A stretch of 64,000 nt of DNA from 66-474 sp964489055 (GCA_964489055.1 CAZAXF010000004.1:1-64000); one strand, 5' to 3'; positions 1 through 9,073 are shown, counted from the first letter of the stretch. The notes: a model not told the origin generated them from the letters alone. Program-made: numbers and translations.

Positions 1-200
1 CGTTGGCGTTGCGATGCACTCTCTACTTCAGTCATTCCGGGGCCATCGCCGGTTTTCATCGGCGATGGAACCCGGAATCCAGCCCTCAGCAGTCAATGCG
101 AAGAGCTGGATTCCGGGTTCTCCCTCCGGGAGCCCCGGAATGACGAACTTGGTGAGTATCATGCCAACATCAACTGGCTGAGAAACAGCCCTAATCAGGA
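1..200. repeat. 225-bp MITE-like element, copy 1 (left end cut by window)
   Basis: This stretch is nearly identical to 32852-33050 and closely similar to 47558-47756. It carries the same internal hairpin halves (CATTCCGGGG ... CCCCGGAATGAC around CCCGGAATCCAGC / GCTGGATTCCGGG) and the same right end, CAGCCCTAATCAGGA at 186-200. The left terminal repeat (TCCTGATTAGGGC...) would lie just outside the window. No coding potential is seen; it appears to be a non-autonomous mobile repeat. Confidence 0.8.
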
Positions 201-528
201 AGCTTGTTGAACTTCGACACTGGTCAGGTCCCGGAGAATCGCGAAACGATATCCGGGATCCAGCACCTCCCCGGATCAGGTCCTGGCTGGCGTTCCTGTA
301 CGGAATGGCGGCGTCGGCGTCTGATCGGATGTTTCCCGACAACGGTCTGGTGCGGCGCACATTCCTGCGGCAATTTGCGCCACGCTGCCCCGGCACGGCC
401 GGAATGTTACAATCGCGTTCCGATGGGTGGTCGGGGCCGGACGCGCGCGTGCCACACGTGGCCGGTGATGTTGGGTGTGCCCGGCGGAGGTCGGTGCGCA
501 TCGAGGGAATGGACAAACAGGGGGCACC
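201..528. other. Intergenic, upstream of wecA
   Basis: About 330 bases between the repeat and the transferase gene. I find no credible gene; the open frames on both strands have no recognisable motif. The promoter of the transferase gene should lie here, but no clear -35/-10 pair stands out. Confidence 0.5.
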
Positions 529-1665
529 GTGCAGGCAGGGACATTGTTGGCGGCGTGTGTATTGACCACGGCAGCCAGCGGCATCGCGTTGTGGGCACTG
601 ATCCGGATTTCTCCTCTCCTCGGGCTGATCGATCGGCCCGATGCGCGCAAGCACCACCACGGCGACATCCCGTTGGTGGGCGGTATCGCCGTGCTGGCGG
701 GCGTGCTGGCCGGTGCGACATGGCTCGGCAACCTGACACGCTTCGACTGGCTGCTGCTGATCACGGCCGCGGCGCAGGTCCTGGTCGGCGCGATTGACGA
801 TCGCCGCAACCTGCGCGTACGCGTGCGGGTAGTCGTGCAGGTCGCGCTGATCGGCGCAATGATTTTGTTTGGCGGCGAGTACGTACATACGCTGGGCAGC
901 CTGTCGGGCCTGGAGTTCCAGCTTGGCTGGTTTGGAATTCCCTTCACGGTCGTGGCGATGGTCGGCCTGCTGAATGCCTTCAACCTCATCGATGGCATCG
1001 ACGGCCTGGCCACTGCAATGGCGCTGGTGGCGATCGCTGGCATCCTTCTGACCGGTACGATTCCGGTTACCCATGTTCTTGCATCGCTGCTGTTGTTGAT
1101 GGGTTGTGCGTTGCTGCCGTTCCTGGCCGCCAACCTGGGCCTGCTGGGAGCGCGCAACCGCTGCTTCCTGGGCGATGCGGGCAGCACCCTGCTCGGCTAC
1201 GTGCTGGGCTGGTCGCTGATCCACTTCAGCCAGAACGGGCACACGGCGCTTTCCCCGGTCAGCACGCTGTGGTGCGTCGCCCTGCCGGTGATGGACGTGT
1301 TTGCCGTGATGACGCGGCGCGTGCTGGAGCACAAGAATCCGTTCAAGCCCGACCGCGGTCACATCCACCACCTGTTGCTGCACGCGGGCTTTGGTCGCGG
1401 CCAGATATTGTTGATGTTGACGGCGCTGGCGGCGGGGATGTGGTTGTTCGGAAACACCGTGAAGTGGCTGGAGCTGGGCGCCGGATCGAACCTGGCCGCG
1501 TTCTGCCTGGTCGCCACGTTCTACATCGCCGAGACCACCCGCGTATGGCGCAGGCAACAGGCCTCCGATCGGGCCATCGCGACGCCCCGCGCCCCCGTCG
1601 CGACCGAACCGAACCGAACCGGCACGGTGTCCGGTCCCACCGGAAACGACACCGCCCTGACCTAG
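529..1665 (+). CDS. wecA: Undecaprenyl-phosphate GlcNAc-1-phosphate transferase (WecA/MraY family)
   Basis: Polytopic inner-membrane enzyme of the polyprenyl-phosphate N-acetylhexosamine-1-phosphate transferase family. Members move a sugar-1-phosphate from a UDP-sugar to undecaprenyl phosphate, the first step of O-antigen, enterobacterial common antigen or exopolysaccharide synthesis. About 378 residues with roughly ten hydrophobic segments. Family marks are the cytoplasmic RPDARKHH...PLVGGI loop (residues 36-54), Asp90-Asp91, NLIDGIDG (152-159), GDAGS (215-219) and the HIHH motif at 278-281, which is typical of WecA rather than MraY. The C-terminal 40 residues are a hydrophilic tail. I chose the GTG at 529 (preceded by ACAGGGGGCACC) because an upstream ATG at 475 adds 18 residues unlike the family start. 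No other polysaccharide gene adjoins it, so the end product (lipid carrier for O-antigen, exopolymer or teichuronic-like polymer) is open. Confidence 0.85.
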   Translation: MQAGTLLAACVLTTAASGIALWALIRISPLLGLIDRPDARKHHHGDIPLVGGIAVLAGVLAGATWLGNLTRFDWLLLITAAAQVLVGAIDDRRNLRVRVRVVVQVALIGAMILFGGEYVHTLGSLSGLEFQLGWFGIPFTVVAMVGLLNAFNLIDGIDGLATAMALVAIAGILLTGTIPVTHVLASLLLLMGCALLPFLAANLGLLGARNRCFLGDAGSTLLGYVLGWSLIHFSQNGHTALSPVSTLWCVALPVMDVFAVMTRRVLEHKNPFKPDRGHIHHLLLHAGFGRGQILLMLTALAAGMWLFGNTVKWLELGAGSNLAAFCLVATFYIAETTRVWRRQQASDRAIATPRAPVATEPNRTGTVSGPTGNDTALT

Positions 1666-1999
1666 GAGCCTGGACTGCAGAAACCAACCGGGGCGATTCG
1701 GCCCCATGGTTCCAGCGCCCACGCTTGTGACAAAGCGCAAACGCGACCTTCCCCGACAGTGCCGGGACGGGCACCGCCCGCCGGCCACGCGATGCAACGG
1801 CGGACGGTGTCCGCCCTACCGGCGCATATCCGTGTATGGCGGGCATTGCCCGCTGATCCCCATCAAAACGGCGGACAATGTCCGCCCTACCCCTACCGGC
1901 GCATATCACGTAGGGCGGGCACTGTCCGCCGACCCATCCACAACGGCGAACGGTGTCCGCCCTGCGACTTTATTCGCGTTCACTCGCGGACTGCCCGGT
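1666..1999. repeat. Cluster of GGCGGRCANTGYCCGCC palindromes
   Basis: Gap of 334 bases between wecA and the end of holA. From about 1797 to 1965 it holds at least five short palindromes of the type GGCGGACAATGTCCGCC or GGCGGGCATTGCCCGC, often followed by CTACC or preceded by GTAGGGCGG. The same family recurs near 3870, 28760, 39491-39543 and 45041-45099. They look like REP hairpins and may end transcription of the two converging genes. No gene is seen. Confidence 0.75.
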
Positions 2000-3028
2000 T
2001 CAAGCGGCCAGCAGCGCGTCGGCGTCGCGCGGCTGGGCGATGGCGACGATCAGGCGTTCCATCTCGCGCCAGGGGTCGCCGGTTTCGCGGCCCTTGGCCA
2101 TGCGGTCGATGCGCGCGCAGGCGGCGAGGCAGCGGCGCCAGTGGGCGTTGCCGCGGCCGGCGCGCTTGAGGGCGGCGGCGAACAATCGCTGGCGCGCGGG
2201 CCACAGGCCGCGCTCGTTGCGCACGGCGCTGGCGAAGTCGGGGGCGGACGACAACCGCAGCGCGAGGTCGAGCTGGTTCAGCAGCCAGCCCAGCATCGGG
2301 ATCAGGTCCTCACCTTCGGCGCGCAGGCCCTCGAGGATCCGTACCGCACGCGCGGCGTTGCCGCCGAAGGCGGCGTCGGTGAGGCGGAACACGTCATAGA
2401 TTGCATTGTCGGCGCCGAGCGAAGCCAGTTCCTCGGCACGCACCGGCCCGCCCTCGCGTTCGACCGCCAGCTTGTCGATTTCCTGCGCGATCGCCAGCAG
2501 GTTGCCTTCCGCGCGTTCGGCCAGCAACGCCACCGCGGCATCGTCCGGCTGGAAGCCCCGGCCGCGCATGCGCGCGCGGATCCAGTCGGGAAGCTGGTCA
2601 ACCCGTGGTGCGCGCAACCACACGTACACGCCGGCGCGCTGCACGGTTTTCACCCAGGCGCCTTCGTGCTTTTTGCTCCATTGCATGGCGCTGATCAGCA
2701 ACACGGTGTCGGACGCGGGCGCCTTGCACCATTCGGTGATCGCGGCCGCACCATCGCGGTCCGGCTTGCCGGTGGGCAGGCGCAACTCGATCAACCGCTT
2801 CGATGCGAACAGGGAAAGGCTTGCACCACTGCGCGCCAGTCGGTCCCAGTCGAAGTGCGGTTCGACATCCAGCACCTCGCGCTCGGTGAAGCCCAGCTCG
2901 CGCGCCCGCGCACGCAGCGCATCGCCCGCTTCCTGCAACTGCAGCGGCTCGTCGCCGGCCAGCAGGTACACCGGTGCCAGTTCCCCCGTGGAAAGCGACT
3001 TCACGAAGCGGTCGAATTCGCCGGCCAT
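2000..3028 (-). CDS. holA: DNA polymerase III delta subunit
   Basis: The delta subunit of the clamp loader opens the beta sliding clamp and passes it to primed DNA as part of the DnaX complex. The 342-residue length fits the family (about 330-345). The start MAGEFDRFVKSL followed by PVYLLAGDEPLQLQEA matches the family N-terminus (pattern 'YLLxGDExxLxxE'), and the middle holds LGADNAIYDVFRLTDAAFGG, close to the conserved lid region. It begins 4 bases after the lptE stop, so lptE and holA are one transcription unit, as in many gammaproteobacteria where leuS-lptE-holA are linked. Nothing abnormal is seen. Confidence 0.93.
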   Translation of the reverse strand: MAGEFDRFVKSLSTGELAPVYLLAGDEPLQLQEAGDALRARARELGFTEREVLDVEPHFDWDRLARSGASLSLFASKRLIELRLPTGKPDRDGAAAITEWCKAPASDTVLLISAMQWSKKHEGAWVKTVQRAGVYVWLRAPRVDQLPDWIRARMRGRGFQPDDAAVALLAERAEGNLLAIAQEIDKLAVEREGGPVRAEELASLGADNAIYDVFRLTDAAFGGNAARAVRILEGLRAEGEDLIPMLGWLLNQLDLALRLSSAPDFASAVRNERGLWPARQRLFAAALKRAGRGNAHWRRCLAACARIDRMAKGRETGDPWREMERLIVAIAQPRDADALLAA

Positions 3029-3032
3029 TCCT

Positions 3033-3566
3033 TCAGCCCGTGCTGGAGGCGGCGGCCGGCGCGACCACGTGCGCGCGCGCCTCGAGGCGACGCATCACCG
3101 CCGCGGTCATCTCGCGGACCAGGCTGCGGTGGATCGCTTCGGTTTCGCTGCTGATGGCGGAATACTGCGTCCGGTCGATCGCGAATTCGTGGGACAGCTC
3201 CAGGGTCTGCGTGGGCACCACGGTGTGGCCGTCGGCGTCGGTCAGGCGAAATTGCACCCGCATCGCCACCTGGTATTCACCCACGCGCTGGAAGCCGCTG
3301 CTGGTGAGCCGGCGCGAAGAAAACCGGGCCACGGGTACCGCCAGCGTGGCCACGCCCGGCGACGGCGAATCGAGCACGTCGACCTTGCTGGCGCGCAACG
3401 CGGAGGCAAGCGAGCGCGTGAACGGGCCGCCGTCGTCAACGTGCAGGTAAACCCGCTGCGCCATGGCCCCGGGCAGCGGCGCACTGCTGCGCAGGTGGAA
3501 GCCGCAGGCGGTGAGCAGGATCACGACCGCGACGCACGACATCGCCTGAAGCCAACGTTTGGTCAT
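3033..3566 (-). CDS. lptE: LPS-assembly lipoprotein LptE
   Basis: LptE is the outer-membrane lipoprotein that plugs the LptD barrel and helps deliver lipopolysaccharide to the cell surface. The 177-residue product has a lipoprotein signal with lipobox LTAC ending at Cys21 and then GFHLR, the hallmark start of mature LptE. The rest contains the FTRSLASALR and EYQVAMRVQFRLTD segments expected of the alpha/beta fold. It sits directly upstream of holA (4-base gap). About 450 bases of repeat-rich DNA separate it from leuS, which usually adjoins it; this gap is unusually long for this operon. Confidence 0.92.
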   Translation of the reverse strand: MTKRWLQAMSCVAVVILLTACGFHLRSSAPLPGAMAQRVYLHVDDGGPFTRSLASALRASKVDVLDSPSPGVATLAVPVARFSSRRLTSSGFQRVGEYQVAMRVQFRLTDADGHTVVPTQTLELSHEFAIDRTQYSAISSETEAIHRSLVREMTAAVMRRLEARAHVVAPAAASSTG

Positions 3567-4017
3567 GGAAGCTCCGATGTGCGTGGGTGCGAAACTGGCG
3601 TGAGCATAACAATGAAGCCGTCATTCCGGCACAGGCAAGGCAACCCGTGTGCGCGACTCGAACCGGGGTTCATTTTCAACCTGCAGGCAGCCGGAAGGCA
3701 GAAGCGGCTTCCGGGTTTCGCATCCGATGAGGCCGGATGCGGCCCCGGAATGACGCGTGAGGTGAAGCATCCCGACGGAACCGGACGAAGCATAGCAGCA
3801 GGACACGGCCCGACGGCCTTGGTCCACATTATTCACCAAGTGTTGCCGCCGGCTGTGCGCGTTCGTGCGTGGCGGGCGGTGCCCGCCGTCCCGGCCTGCA
3901 CGCACCGAGAGGCCCGTACACATGCGGTTGCACGATGGCACACGTGCCGCCTCCGGGACAGCCATGCAAGCCACGCCTTGGGGCCGACCCATGATGAACC
4001 TTGGTGAACAATGCGGG
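3567..4017. repeat. Repeat-rich spacer between leuS and lptE
   Basis: 451 bases without a credible gene. From about 3613 to 3756 there is a hairpin-type repeat with outer arms GTCATTCCGG and CCCCGGAATGAC, related to the core of the 225-bp element but lacking its terminal repeats. A GGCGGGCGGTGCCCGCC palindrome follows near 3870-3890. These insertions probably uncouple or attenuate transcription from leuS into lptE-holA. Confidence 0.65.
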
Positions 4018-6813
4018 TCAGGCGGCAACGATATTCACGATCTTGCCGGGGACCACGATGACCTTGCGCACGCTCTTGTCGCCGATCGCGGCAACCGCCG
4101 CGGGCAGTGCGCGCGCGGCCGATTCGAGTTCATCGCGCGGGGCATCCGTGGCGGCCTCGATGGTGCCGCGCAGCTTGCCGTTGACCTGCACCGCAAGCGT
4201 GACGCTTTCGCGAACCAGTGCAGCGGGATCGGGCCTTGGCCACGGCACGTCCTCGACCAGGGTCTCCGGATGGCCGAGCACCTGCCACAACGCGTGGCTG
4301 GTGTGCGGCGTGAACGGGTTGAGCAACAGCACCATCGCCTCCAGCGCCTCGTGGCGCAGCGCGCGGCCCGCATCGGTCGTGTCATCGAACTTCGAAACCG
4401 TGTTCATCAGCTCCATCAGCGCCGCGATCGCGGTGTTGAAGTGGCGCCGCCGATCGATGTCGTCACCGACCTTGGCGATCGTCTCATGCACCTGCCGCCG
4501 GAACGCCCTTTGGGCCGCGTCAAGTCCTGAAGCATCGATGCCGCGGGATTTTTCCCGGTCCCCGGTCCCCGGTCCCCGGTCCCCCGCATGTATCACCACT
4601 TCCCGCCAGAACCGCCGCAGGAACCGCGCCATGCCCTCCACGCCGGCTTCGTTCCATTCCAGCGACTGGTCCGGCGGCGAGGCAAACATCGAGAACAACC
4701 GCACGGTGTCGGCGCCGTAGCGGGCGATCATCGCTTCGGGATCGACGCCGTTGTTCTTCGACTTGGACATCTTCTCGGTCGGCCCGATCGAAACCGATGC
4801 GCCGTCGGCCTTGAGTGTGGCCCCGACCACCCGGCCCTTCTCGTCGCGCCGAATGTCCACATCGGCTGGATTGATCCACTCGCGCTGCTTTTCCGAGTCC
4901 CCGGTTCCCGATTCCCGGTAGAACGTCTCCGCCACCACCATCCCCTGGCACAGCAGGTTGGTTGCCGGTTCGTCGGATTTCACCAGTCCCGCGTCGCGCA
5001 GCAGCTTGTGGTAGAAGCGGAAATACAGCAGGTGCAGGATGGCGTGCTCGATGCCGCCGATGTACTGGTCGACCGGCAGCCAGTAGTCGGCGCGCTCGTC
5101 CACCTGCGTGGCGGCGCCCGGGCTGGTGTAGCGCGCGTAGTACCAGCTCGACTCCATGAAGGTGTCGAAGGTGTCGGTTTCGCGCTGGGCGGGGCCACCG
5201 CATTCGGGGCATCTGGTCATGCGCCACTCGGGATCGGTCTTCAGCGGCGACTTCACGCCCGAGAACGCCACGTCCTCGGGCAGCACGACCGGAAGCTGGT
5301 CCTCGGGCACCGGCAGCGCGCCGCATTTCGCGCAGTGGATGATCGGGATCGGGCAGCCCCAGTAGCGCTGCCGCGACACGCCCCAGTCGCGCAGCCGCCA
5401 ATTGATCTTGCGGCGGCCACGACCTTCCTTCTCGAACCGCGTCGCCAGCGCATCGAAGGCCTGGCGAAAATCCATGCCGTCATACTCGCCGGAATTGACC
5501 AGCGTGCCGTAGCCGGTGTACGCGCGTTCGGTGATGATGCCCAGGCGGTATTCGTTGACGATGGCTTCGGCCGAGGACGGCTCGATCACGTCGATCGCCC
5601 CGCTCTGGCCAAGCGCCGCGCTCATCGCGTCGGTATTGTCGGCGGCGTCGCGGCCCAGCTCGCGGATCGCGTCGCGCACCGGATCGCTGACGATCACCAT
5701 CTGGATCGGCAGGTCGTACTTTGTCGCGAATGCCCAGTCGCGTTCGTCGTGCGCGGGCACCACCATCAAAGCGCCGGTGCCGTAGCCGGTCAGCACGAAG
5801 TTGGCGATCCAGATCGGGATGCGCTCGCCCGTGACCGGGTGCAGCGCGTACAGGCCCGTTTCCACACCGCGCTTTTCGCGCATCTCCACCTCGGCCTCGG
5901 ATACCCCGCCGTGGCTGCATTCGTCGATGAATTCCTGCAACGACGGGTTGTTGTGCGCGGCCTCGATGGCCAGCGGATGCCCGGCCGCGATCGCGATGCA
6001 GGTGACGCCCATCAACGTGTCGGGGCGGGTGGTGAAGACCTCCACCGTCCCGCCGTCTTCGACATCGAACCGGATCTCGAGCCCTTCCGAGCGCCCCAGC
6101 CAGTTGCGCTGCATGGTCTTGACCGCATCCGGCCAGCCCGGAAGCTTGTCAAGATATTCAAGCAATTCATCGGCATAGGCGGTGATCTTCAGAAACCACT
6201 GCGGTATCTCGCGCTTCTCCACCACCGCGCCCGAGCGCCAGCCGCGGCCATCGACCACCTGCTCGTTGGCCAGCACCGTCTGGTCCACCGGATCCCAATT
6301 CACCACGCTGTTCTTCTGGTACACCAGGCCCTGCTTGAACAGTCGCACGAACATGCGCTGCTCGTGCACGTAGTAGTCGGGATCACAGGTGGCGAACTCG
6401 CGCGACCAGTCGATCGCGAAACCCATGGCCTTCAACTGCGCGCGCATGTGCTCGATGTTCTGGCGCGTCCACTTGGCCGGCGGCACGCCGCGCTGGATCG
6501 CCGCGTTCTCGGCCGGCAACCCGAACGCGTCCCAGCCCATCGGCTGCAACACGTTGTCGCCCTGCATGCGCCGGAAGCGGCTGATCACGTCGCCGATGGT
6601 GTAGTTGCGCACGTGCCCCATGTGCAACGCGCCCGAGGGATACGGCAGCATCGAGAGGCAGTAGTACTTCTGGCGCGAGGGATCTTCCTTCACCTCGAAC
6701 GCCCGGGTCTCGGCCCAGAACTTCTGTGCGGCCGCCTCGACCGTTTTGGGGTCATAGGCACCGGGGTCGACGGTACCGTGCTCATTCACGCTGGCGTCGT
6801 GGTTTTCCTGCAT
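4018..6813 (-). CDS. leuS: Leucyl-tRNA synthetase with two repeat-derived insertions
   Basis: Class Ia aminoacyl-tRNA synthetase that charges tRNA-Leu in the cytoplasm. The start is the ATG at 6813 (MQENHDASVNEHG); in-frame ATGs further upstream add unrelated residues. Visible parts are the HMGH signature (residues 64-67), the editing domain (TTRPDTLMG and the ALMVVPAHDERD segment), a zinc-type knob (CPIPIIHCAKCGALP, then CPECGG), KMSKS at 681-685, and the anticodon and C-terminal domains ending KVIVVPGKIVNIVAA. At 931 residues it is some 50 longer than typical gammaproteobacterial LeuS. Part of the excess is two segments encoded by the intergenic heptamer repeat: ESGTGDSEK near residues 632-641 and GDRGPGTGDREK near 743-754. 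Both lie in linkers near the catalytic insert and before the anticodon domain, and the frame stays open, so the enzyme should be functional. Confidence 0.96.
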   Translation of the reverse strand: MQENHDASVNEHGTVDPGAYDPKTVEAAAQKFWAETRAFEVKEDPSRQKYYCLSMLPYPSGALHMGHVRNYTIGDVISRFRRMQGDNVLQPMGWDAFGLPAENAAIQRGVPPAKWTRQNIEHMRAQLKAMGFAIDWSREFATCDPDYYVHEQRMFVRLFKQGLVYQKNSVVNWDPVDQTVLANEQVVDGRGWRSGAVVEKREIPQWFLKITAYADELLEYLDKLPGWPDAVKTMQRNWLGRSEGLEIRFDVEDGGTVEVFTTRPDTLMGVTCIAIAAGHPLAIEAAHNNPSLQEFIDECSHGGVSEAEVEMREKRGVETGLYALHPVTGERIPIWIANFVLTGYGTGALMVVPAHDERDWAFATKYDLPIQMVIVSDPVRDAIRELGRDAADNTDAMSAALGQSGAIDVIEPSSAEAIVNEYRLGIITERAYTGYGTLVNSGEYDGMDFRQAFDALATRFEKEGRGRRKINWRLRDWGVSRQRYWGCPIPIIHCAKCGALPVPEDQLPVVLPEDVAFSGVKSPLKTDPEWRMTRCPECGGPAQRETDTFDTFMESSWYYARYTSPGAATQVDERADYWLPVDQYIGGIEHAILHLLYFRFYHKLLRDAGLVKSDEPATNLLCQGMVVAETFYRESGTGDSEKQREWINPADVDIRRDEKGRVVGATLKADGASVSIGPTEKMSKSKNNGVDPEAMIARYGADTVRLFSMFASPPDQSLEWNEAGVEGMARFLRRFWREVVIHAGDRGPGTGDREKSRGIDASGLDAAQRAFRRQVHETIAKVGDDIDRRRHFNTAIAALMELMNTVSKFDDTTDAGRALRHEALEAMVLLLNPFTPHTSHALWQVLGHPETLVEDVPWPRPDPAALVRESVTLAVQVNGKLRGTIEAATDAPRDELESAARALPAAVAAIGDKSVRKVIVVPGKIVNIVAA
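4554..4581 (-). repeat. Heptamer array inside leuS (4 x CCCGGTC on + strand)
   Basis: Four exact tandem copies of CCCGGTC (GACCGGG on the coding strand), followed by more C, inside the leuS reading frame. They encode the stretch around GDRGPGTGDR. The same heptamer family forms intergenic arrays at 57871-57905, 58018-58048, 63142-63288 and 63605-63638. Confidence 0.9.
4895..4918 (-). repeat. Second, degenerate heptamer array inside leuS
   Basis: Three degenerate heptamers (AGTCCCC, GGTTCCC, GATTCCC on the + strand) within leuS, encoding ESGTGDSE. They resemble the degenerate array at 61267-61297 between lepB and lepA. Confidence 0.8.
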
Positions 6814-7235
6814 GGCGGCGCTGCGATCCCGCTTGGTGGATTCAAGACCGGCCAGCGTACCGCAGCGCAGCAAAAGCGCCAAGCGGGGGTGGCTCCAGCC
6901 GCACTTTGGGCGATCCCATCCCGGGACTATGCTCGGCGCAATGGCTTTCACGCATACGCTCGCCAGGACGGGGTGCCCACGCGTGCGCGTGATACACACC
7001 GTGTTCGTTGCCGCCTGCCCTGCCCTCGGGGACTGCGTCACCACTGCTGTACATTTCATCGAGCATCCGGGCCACACCCGACCATCGGCCGAAATCCCGC
7101 ACCTGCTCGAAACACCACCATCCAGCTACCAGCAGAGGAATTTCAAGGCGCGCGCGAGGCTGCGCATCGCGTACCGGTACGCCTTGCCACAGGCGCTGGG
7201 CATCAACCGGCAAGGCCGACAGGGGACTGGTTCAG
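6814..7235. other. Intergenic between decarboxylase gene and leuS
   Basis: 422 bases upstream of leuS and downstream of the decarboxylase stop. It must hold the leuS promoter. I see no convincing gene, no T-box-like structure, and no member of the repeat families found elsewhere in the window. Confidence 0.5.
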
Positions 7236-8693
7236 TCAATGCCCCGCGGCCGCTGCGTCCAAAATGTCGGCGGTCACTTCGGCGATCTCCTGCACGCAGG
7301 CCTGCATGTGGGCGCGGCGGGTGCGAAAGCTGAGCACGCACACGCGCGCCAGGTAGCGCTCGCCCACCATGGCGCCGGTCACCATGACCTTGCCGCGTTG
7401 TGTGACGCGTTCCATCAGTTCCCGGGTGGCCGCGTTCTGTGCGGCGAGCGTCTGCAGCGACGGGCTTTCCAGGTGGAAGGCGAACAGCGACAACTGCGGC
7501 GGCGCGTCCATGACGATGCCGGGGATGGCGGCGACTTGGTCGGCTGCCCAGAGGGCCAGTTCGCGCTTCTCGGCCAGGGCGGCGCGGTAGCGCGCGGCAC
7601 CAAAAAATTTCAGCGTCAACCAGATGCGCAAGCCCGGAAAGTCGCGCGACAGATGCGGGCCGTACTGGGCCGGGTCGTAGAACTCGAGCTGGTTGTCCGG
7701 CAGGTAGCCGGCGGTCGAGGCATGCAGTGCTCGCAGCGCCTCGCCATCGCGCACCAGCAGCGCGCCGGTGCCGTAGGGCATGAACAAGCCCTTGTGCGGG
7801 TCGAGCGTCAGCGAATCGGCCCGCGCCAGGCCGCGCAGCAGCGGGCGCAGCGCCGGGACCAGGTGGAAGCAGCTGCCGTAGGCGCCATCGACGTGATGCC
7901 ACAGCCCTTCGCGTGCGGCAAGGTCTGCGATCGCATCCATCGGATCGACCGCACCGGTGTTGGTGGTACCGGCGGTGGACACGACCATGAACGGCGTCAG
8001 GCCCGCTGCGCGGTCGCGGGCGATCGTGGTTTCGAGCGCATCCACGCGCATGCGATAGTCGGCATCCACGGCAATCACGCGCACGCGGTCGTGTGCGATG
8101 CCCGCGAGCCGGGCCGCCTTGGCCACGCTGTGGTGGGTCTGCGAGGACACGTACAACGTGCCGCGACGGATGTCGGTGTCGAGCAGTTTTTCGCGCGCGC
8201 AGGCGATGGCGTTGAAGTTCGCCGTCGAGCCGCCGGTGGTGAACAGGCCGCGCGCCGTCGCCGGAAACTGCATCCACTCGCGCAGCCAGTCCAGGACGTT
8301 CGCCTCCAGTTGCACGAGCGCCGGCGCCGCGTCCCAGATACCGGTGTAGCGGTTGGTCGCATCGGCGATGAAATCGGCCAGGGCCGCGGTATAAATGCCG
8401 CCGCCGGGGATGTAGGCAAGGTAGCCCGGAGCCGGCGTCGTGAACGAGCGCGGGATCCATTCGTTGAACAGCGGATCGAGCAGCGCGTCGAGCGACGCGC
8501 CTTGTTCGGGTGCATTCTCGCGCAGCGCCCGGCACAGATCCTTGATGCCGGTGTAATCGCCGCGGCTGGGCGCGTCAGGCAACGCGGCCAGGTGCGCGAC
8601 CACACGTCGCAGCACCGCATCGCCCATGGCCTGCATGCGATCGGGCGAAAGCTCGAGATCGGCCGGATCGTCGCGGTTGGCAGATTCCTGCAT
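7236..8693 (-). CDS. PLP-dependent decarboxylase (group II, aromatic amino acid type)
   Basis: Cytosolic fold-type I PLP enzyme of the group II amino acid decarboxylase family (DOPA/tyrosine/tryptophan/glutamate decarboxylases). 485 residues. Key features are APGYLAYIPGGG (88-99), TTGGSTANF (152-160), which contacts the PLP phosphate, THHSVAKAARLAG (186-198) with the stacking His, HVDGAYG with Asp269 (pyridine nitrogen), and DPHKGLF with Lys301 forming the Schiff base. The substrate cannot be fixed by eye; the family in this lineage is often annotated as L-2,4-diaminobutyrate or aromatic-L-amino-acid decarboxylase. The start ATG at 8693 is followed upstream by a palindrome and by a tandem copy of the gene's own first ~150 bases. 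No partner gene adjoins it. Confidence 0.85.
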   Translation of the reverse strand: MQESANRDDPADLELSPDRMQAMGDAVLRRVVAHLAALPDAPSRGDYTGIKDLCRALRENAPEQGASLDALLDPLFNEWIPRSFTTPAPGYLAYIPGGGIYTAALADFIADATNRYTGIWDAAPALVQLEANVLDWLREWMQFPATARGLFTTGGSTANFNAIACAREKLLDTDIRRGTLYVSSQTHHSVAKAARLAGIAHDRVRVIAVDADYRMRVDALETTIARDRAAGLTPFMVVSTAGTTNTGAVDPMDAIADLAAREGLWHHVDGAYGSCFHLVPALRPLLRGLARADSLTLDPHKGLFMPYGTGALLVRDGEALRALHASTAGYLPDNQLEFYDPAQYGPHLSRDFPGLRIWLTLKFFGAARYRAALAEKRELALWAADQVAAIPGIVMDAPPQLSLFAFHLESPSLQTLAAQNAATRELMERVTQRGKVMVTGAMVGERYLARVCVLSFRTRRAHMQACVQEIAEVTADILDAAAAGH

Positions 8694-8860
8694 GGATACT
8701 TCCTGACTCGTGTCCCCGATCAGGATGAATGTACACCCGCCATACCGGAATCAATAGGAATCAATAGGGTCAGAGTCATTGATCCAGCAGGTTGAATCCA
8801 TGAGATCAGAGTCATTGAACCAGCCGGTTGGGAGATCAATGACTCTGACCCTATTGATTA
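8546..8860. repeat. 315-bp tandem direct repeat, unit 1
   Basis: This unit and 8861-9175 are nearly identical; I see two differences (GAGATCAG versus GAGAGCAG, and CATTGAAC versus CATTAAAC). It spans the first 148 bases of the decarboxylase gene, its 5' region, and the complete palindrome at 8759-8859. The junction falls at the right end of the palindrome. Confidence 0.92.
8759..8859. repeat. 26-bp perfect inverted repeat with 49-nt loop (GGGTCAGAGTCATTGATC type)
   Basis: Left arm 8759-8784 begins AATCAATAGGGTCAGAGTC and the right arm 8834-8859 is its exact reverse complement. The loop contains a further partial copy (CAGAGTCATTGAAC). Arms with GGGTCAGAGT-type sequence commonly flank REP-associated tyrosine transposases in gammaproteobacteria (family knowledge), but no transposase lies here. 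Confidence 0.85.
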
Positions 8861-9008
8861 TGCCGGTGTAATCGCCGCGGCTGGGCGCGTCAGGCAACGC
8901 GGCCAGGTGCGCGACCACACGTCGCAGCACCGCATCGCCCATGGCCTGCATGCGATCGGGCGAAAGCTCGAGATCGGCCGGATCGTCGCGGTTGGCAGAT
9001 TCCTGCAT
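8861..9008 (-). pseudogene. Duplicated 5' fragment of the decarboxylase gene
   Basis: Encodes the first 49 or so residues of the decarboxylase at 7236-8693, beginning at a duplicate ATG (9008). It then runs out of homology at 8861 into the palindrome, where the frame continues with unrelated residues to a stop near 8751. The duplicate includes the upstream region, so it may be transcribed, but the product would be a short N-terminal fragment without any catalytic part. Confidence 0.85.
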
Positions 9009-9073
9009 GGATACTTCCTGACTCGTGTCCCCGATCAGGATGAATGTACACCCGCCATACCGGAATCAATAGG

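Noticed and set aside
4018..6813. Possible frameshift in leuS because of the repeats
   Set aside because: The frame stays open from HMGH through KMSKS to the normal C-terminus, so the inserts are in frame.
4588..7356. A 922-codon open frame on the + strand
   Set aside because: Runs antisense through leuS; no known domain and typical GC-bias composition.
8751..9008. 85-residue protein from the duplicated decarboxylase start
   Set aside because: Its second half is read from the palindrome; treated as a duplicated fragment rather than a gene.
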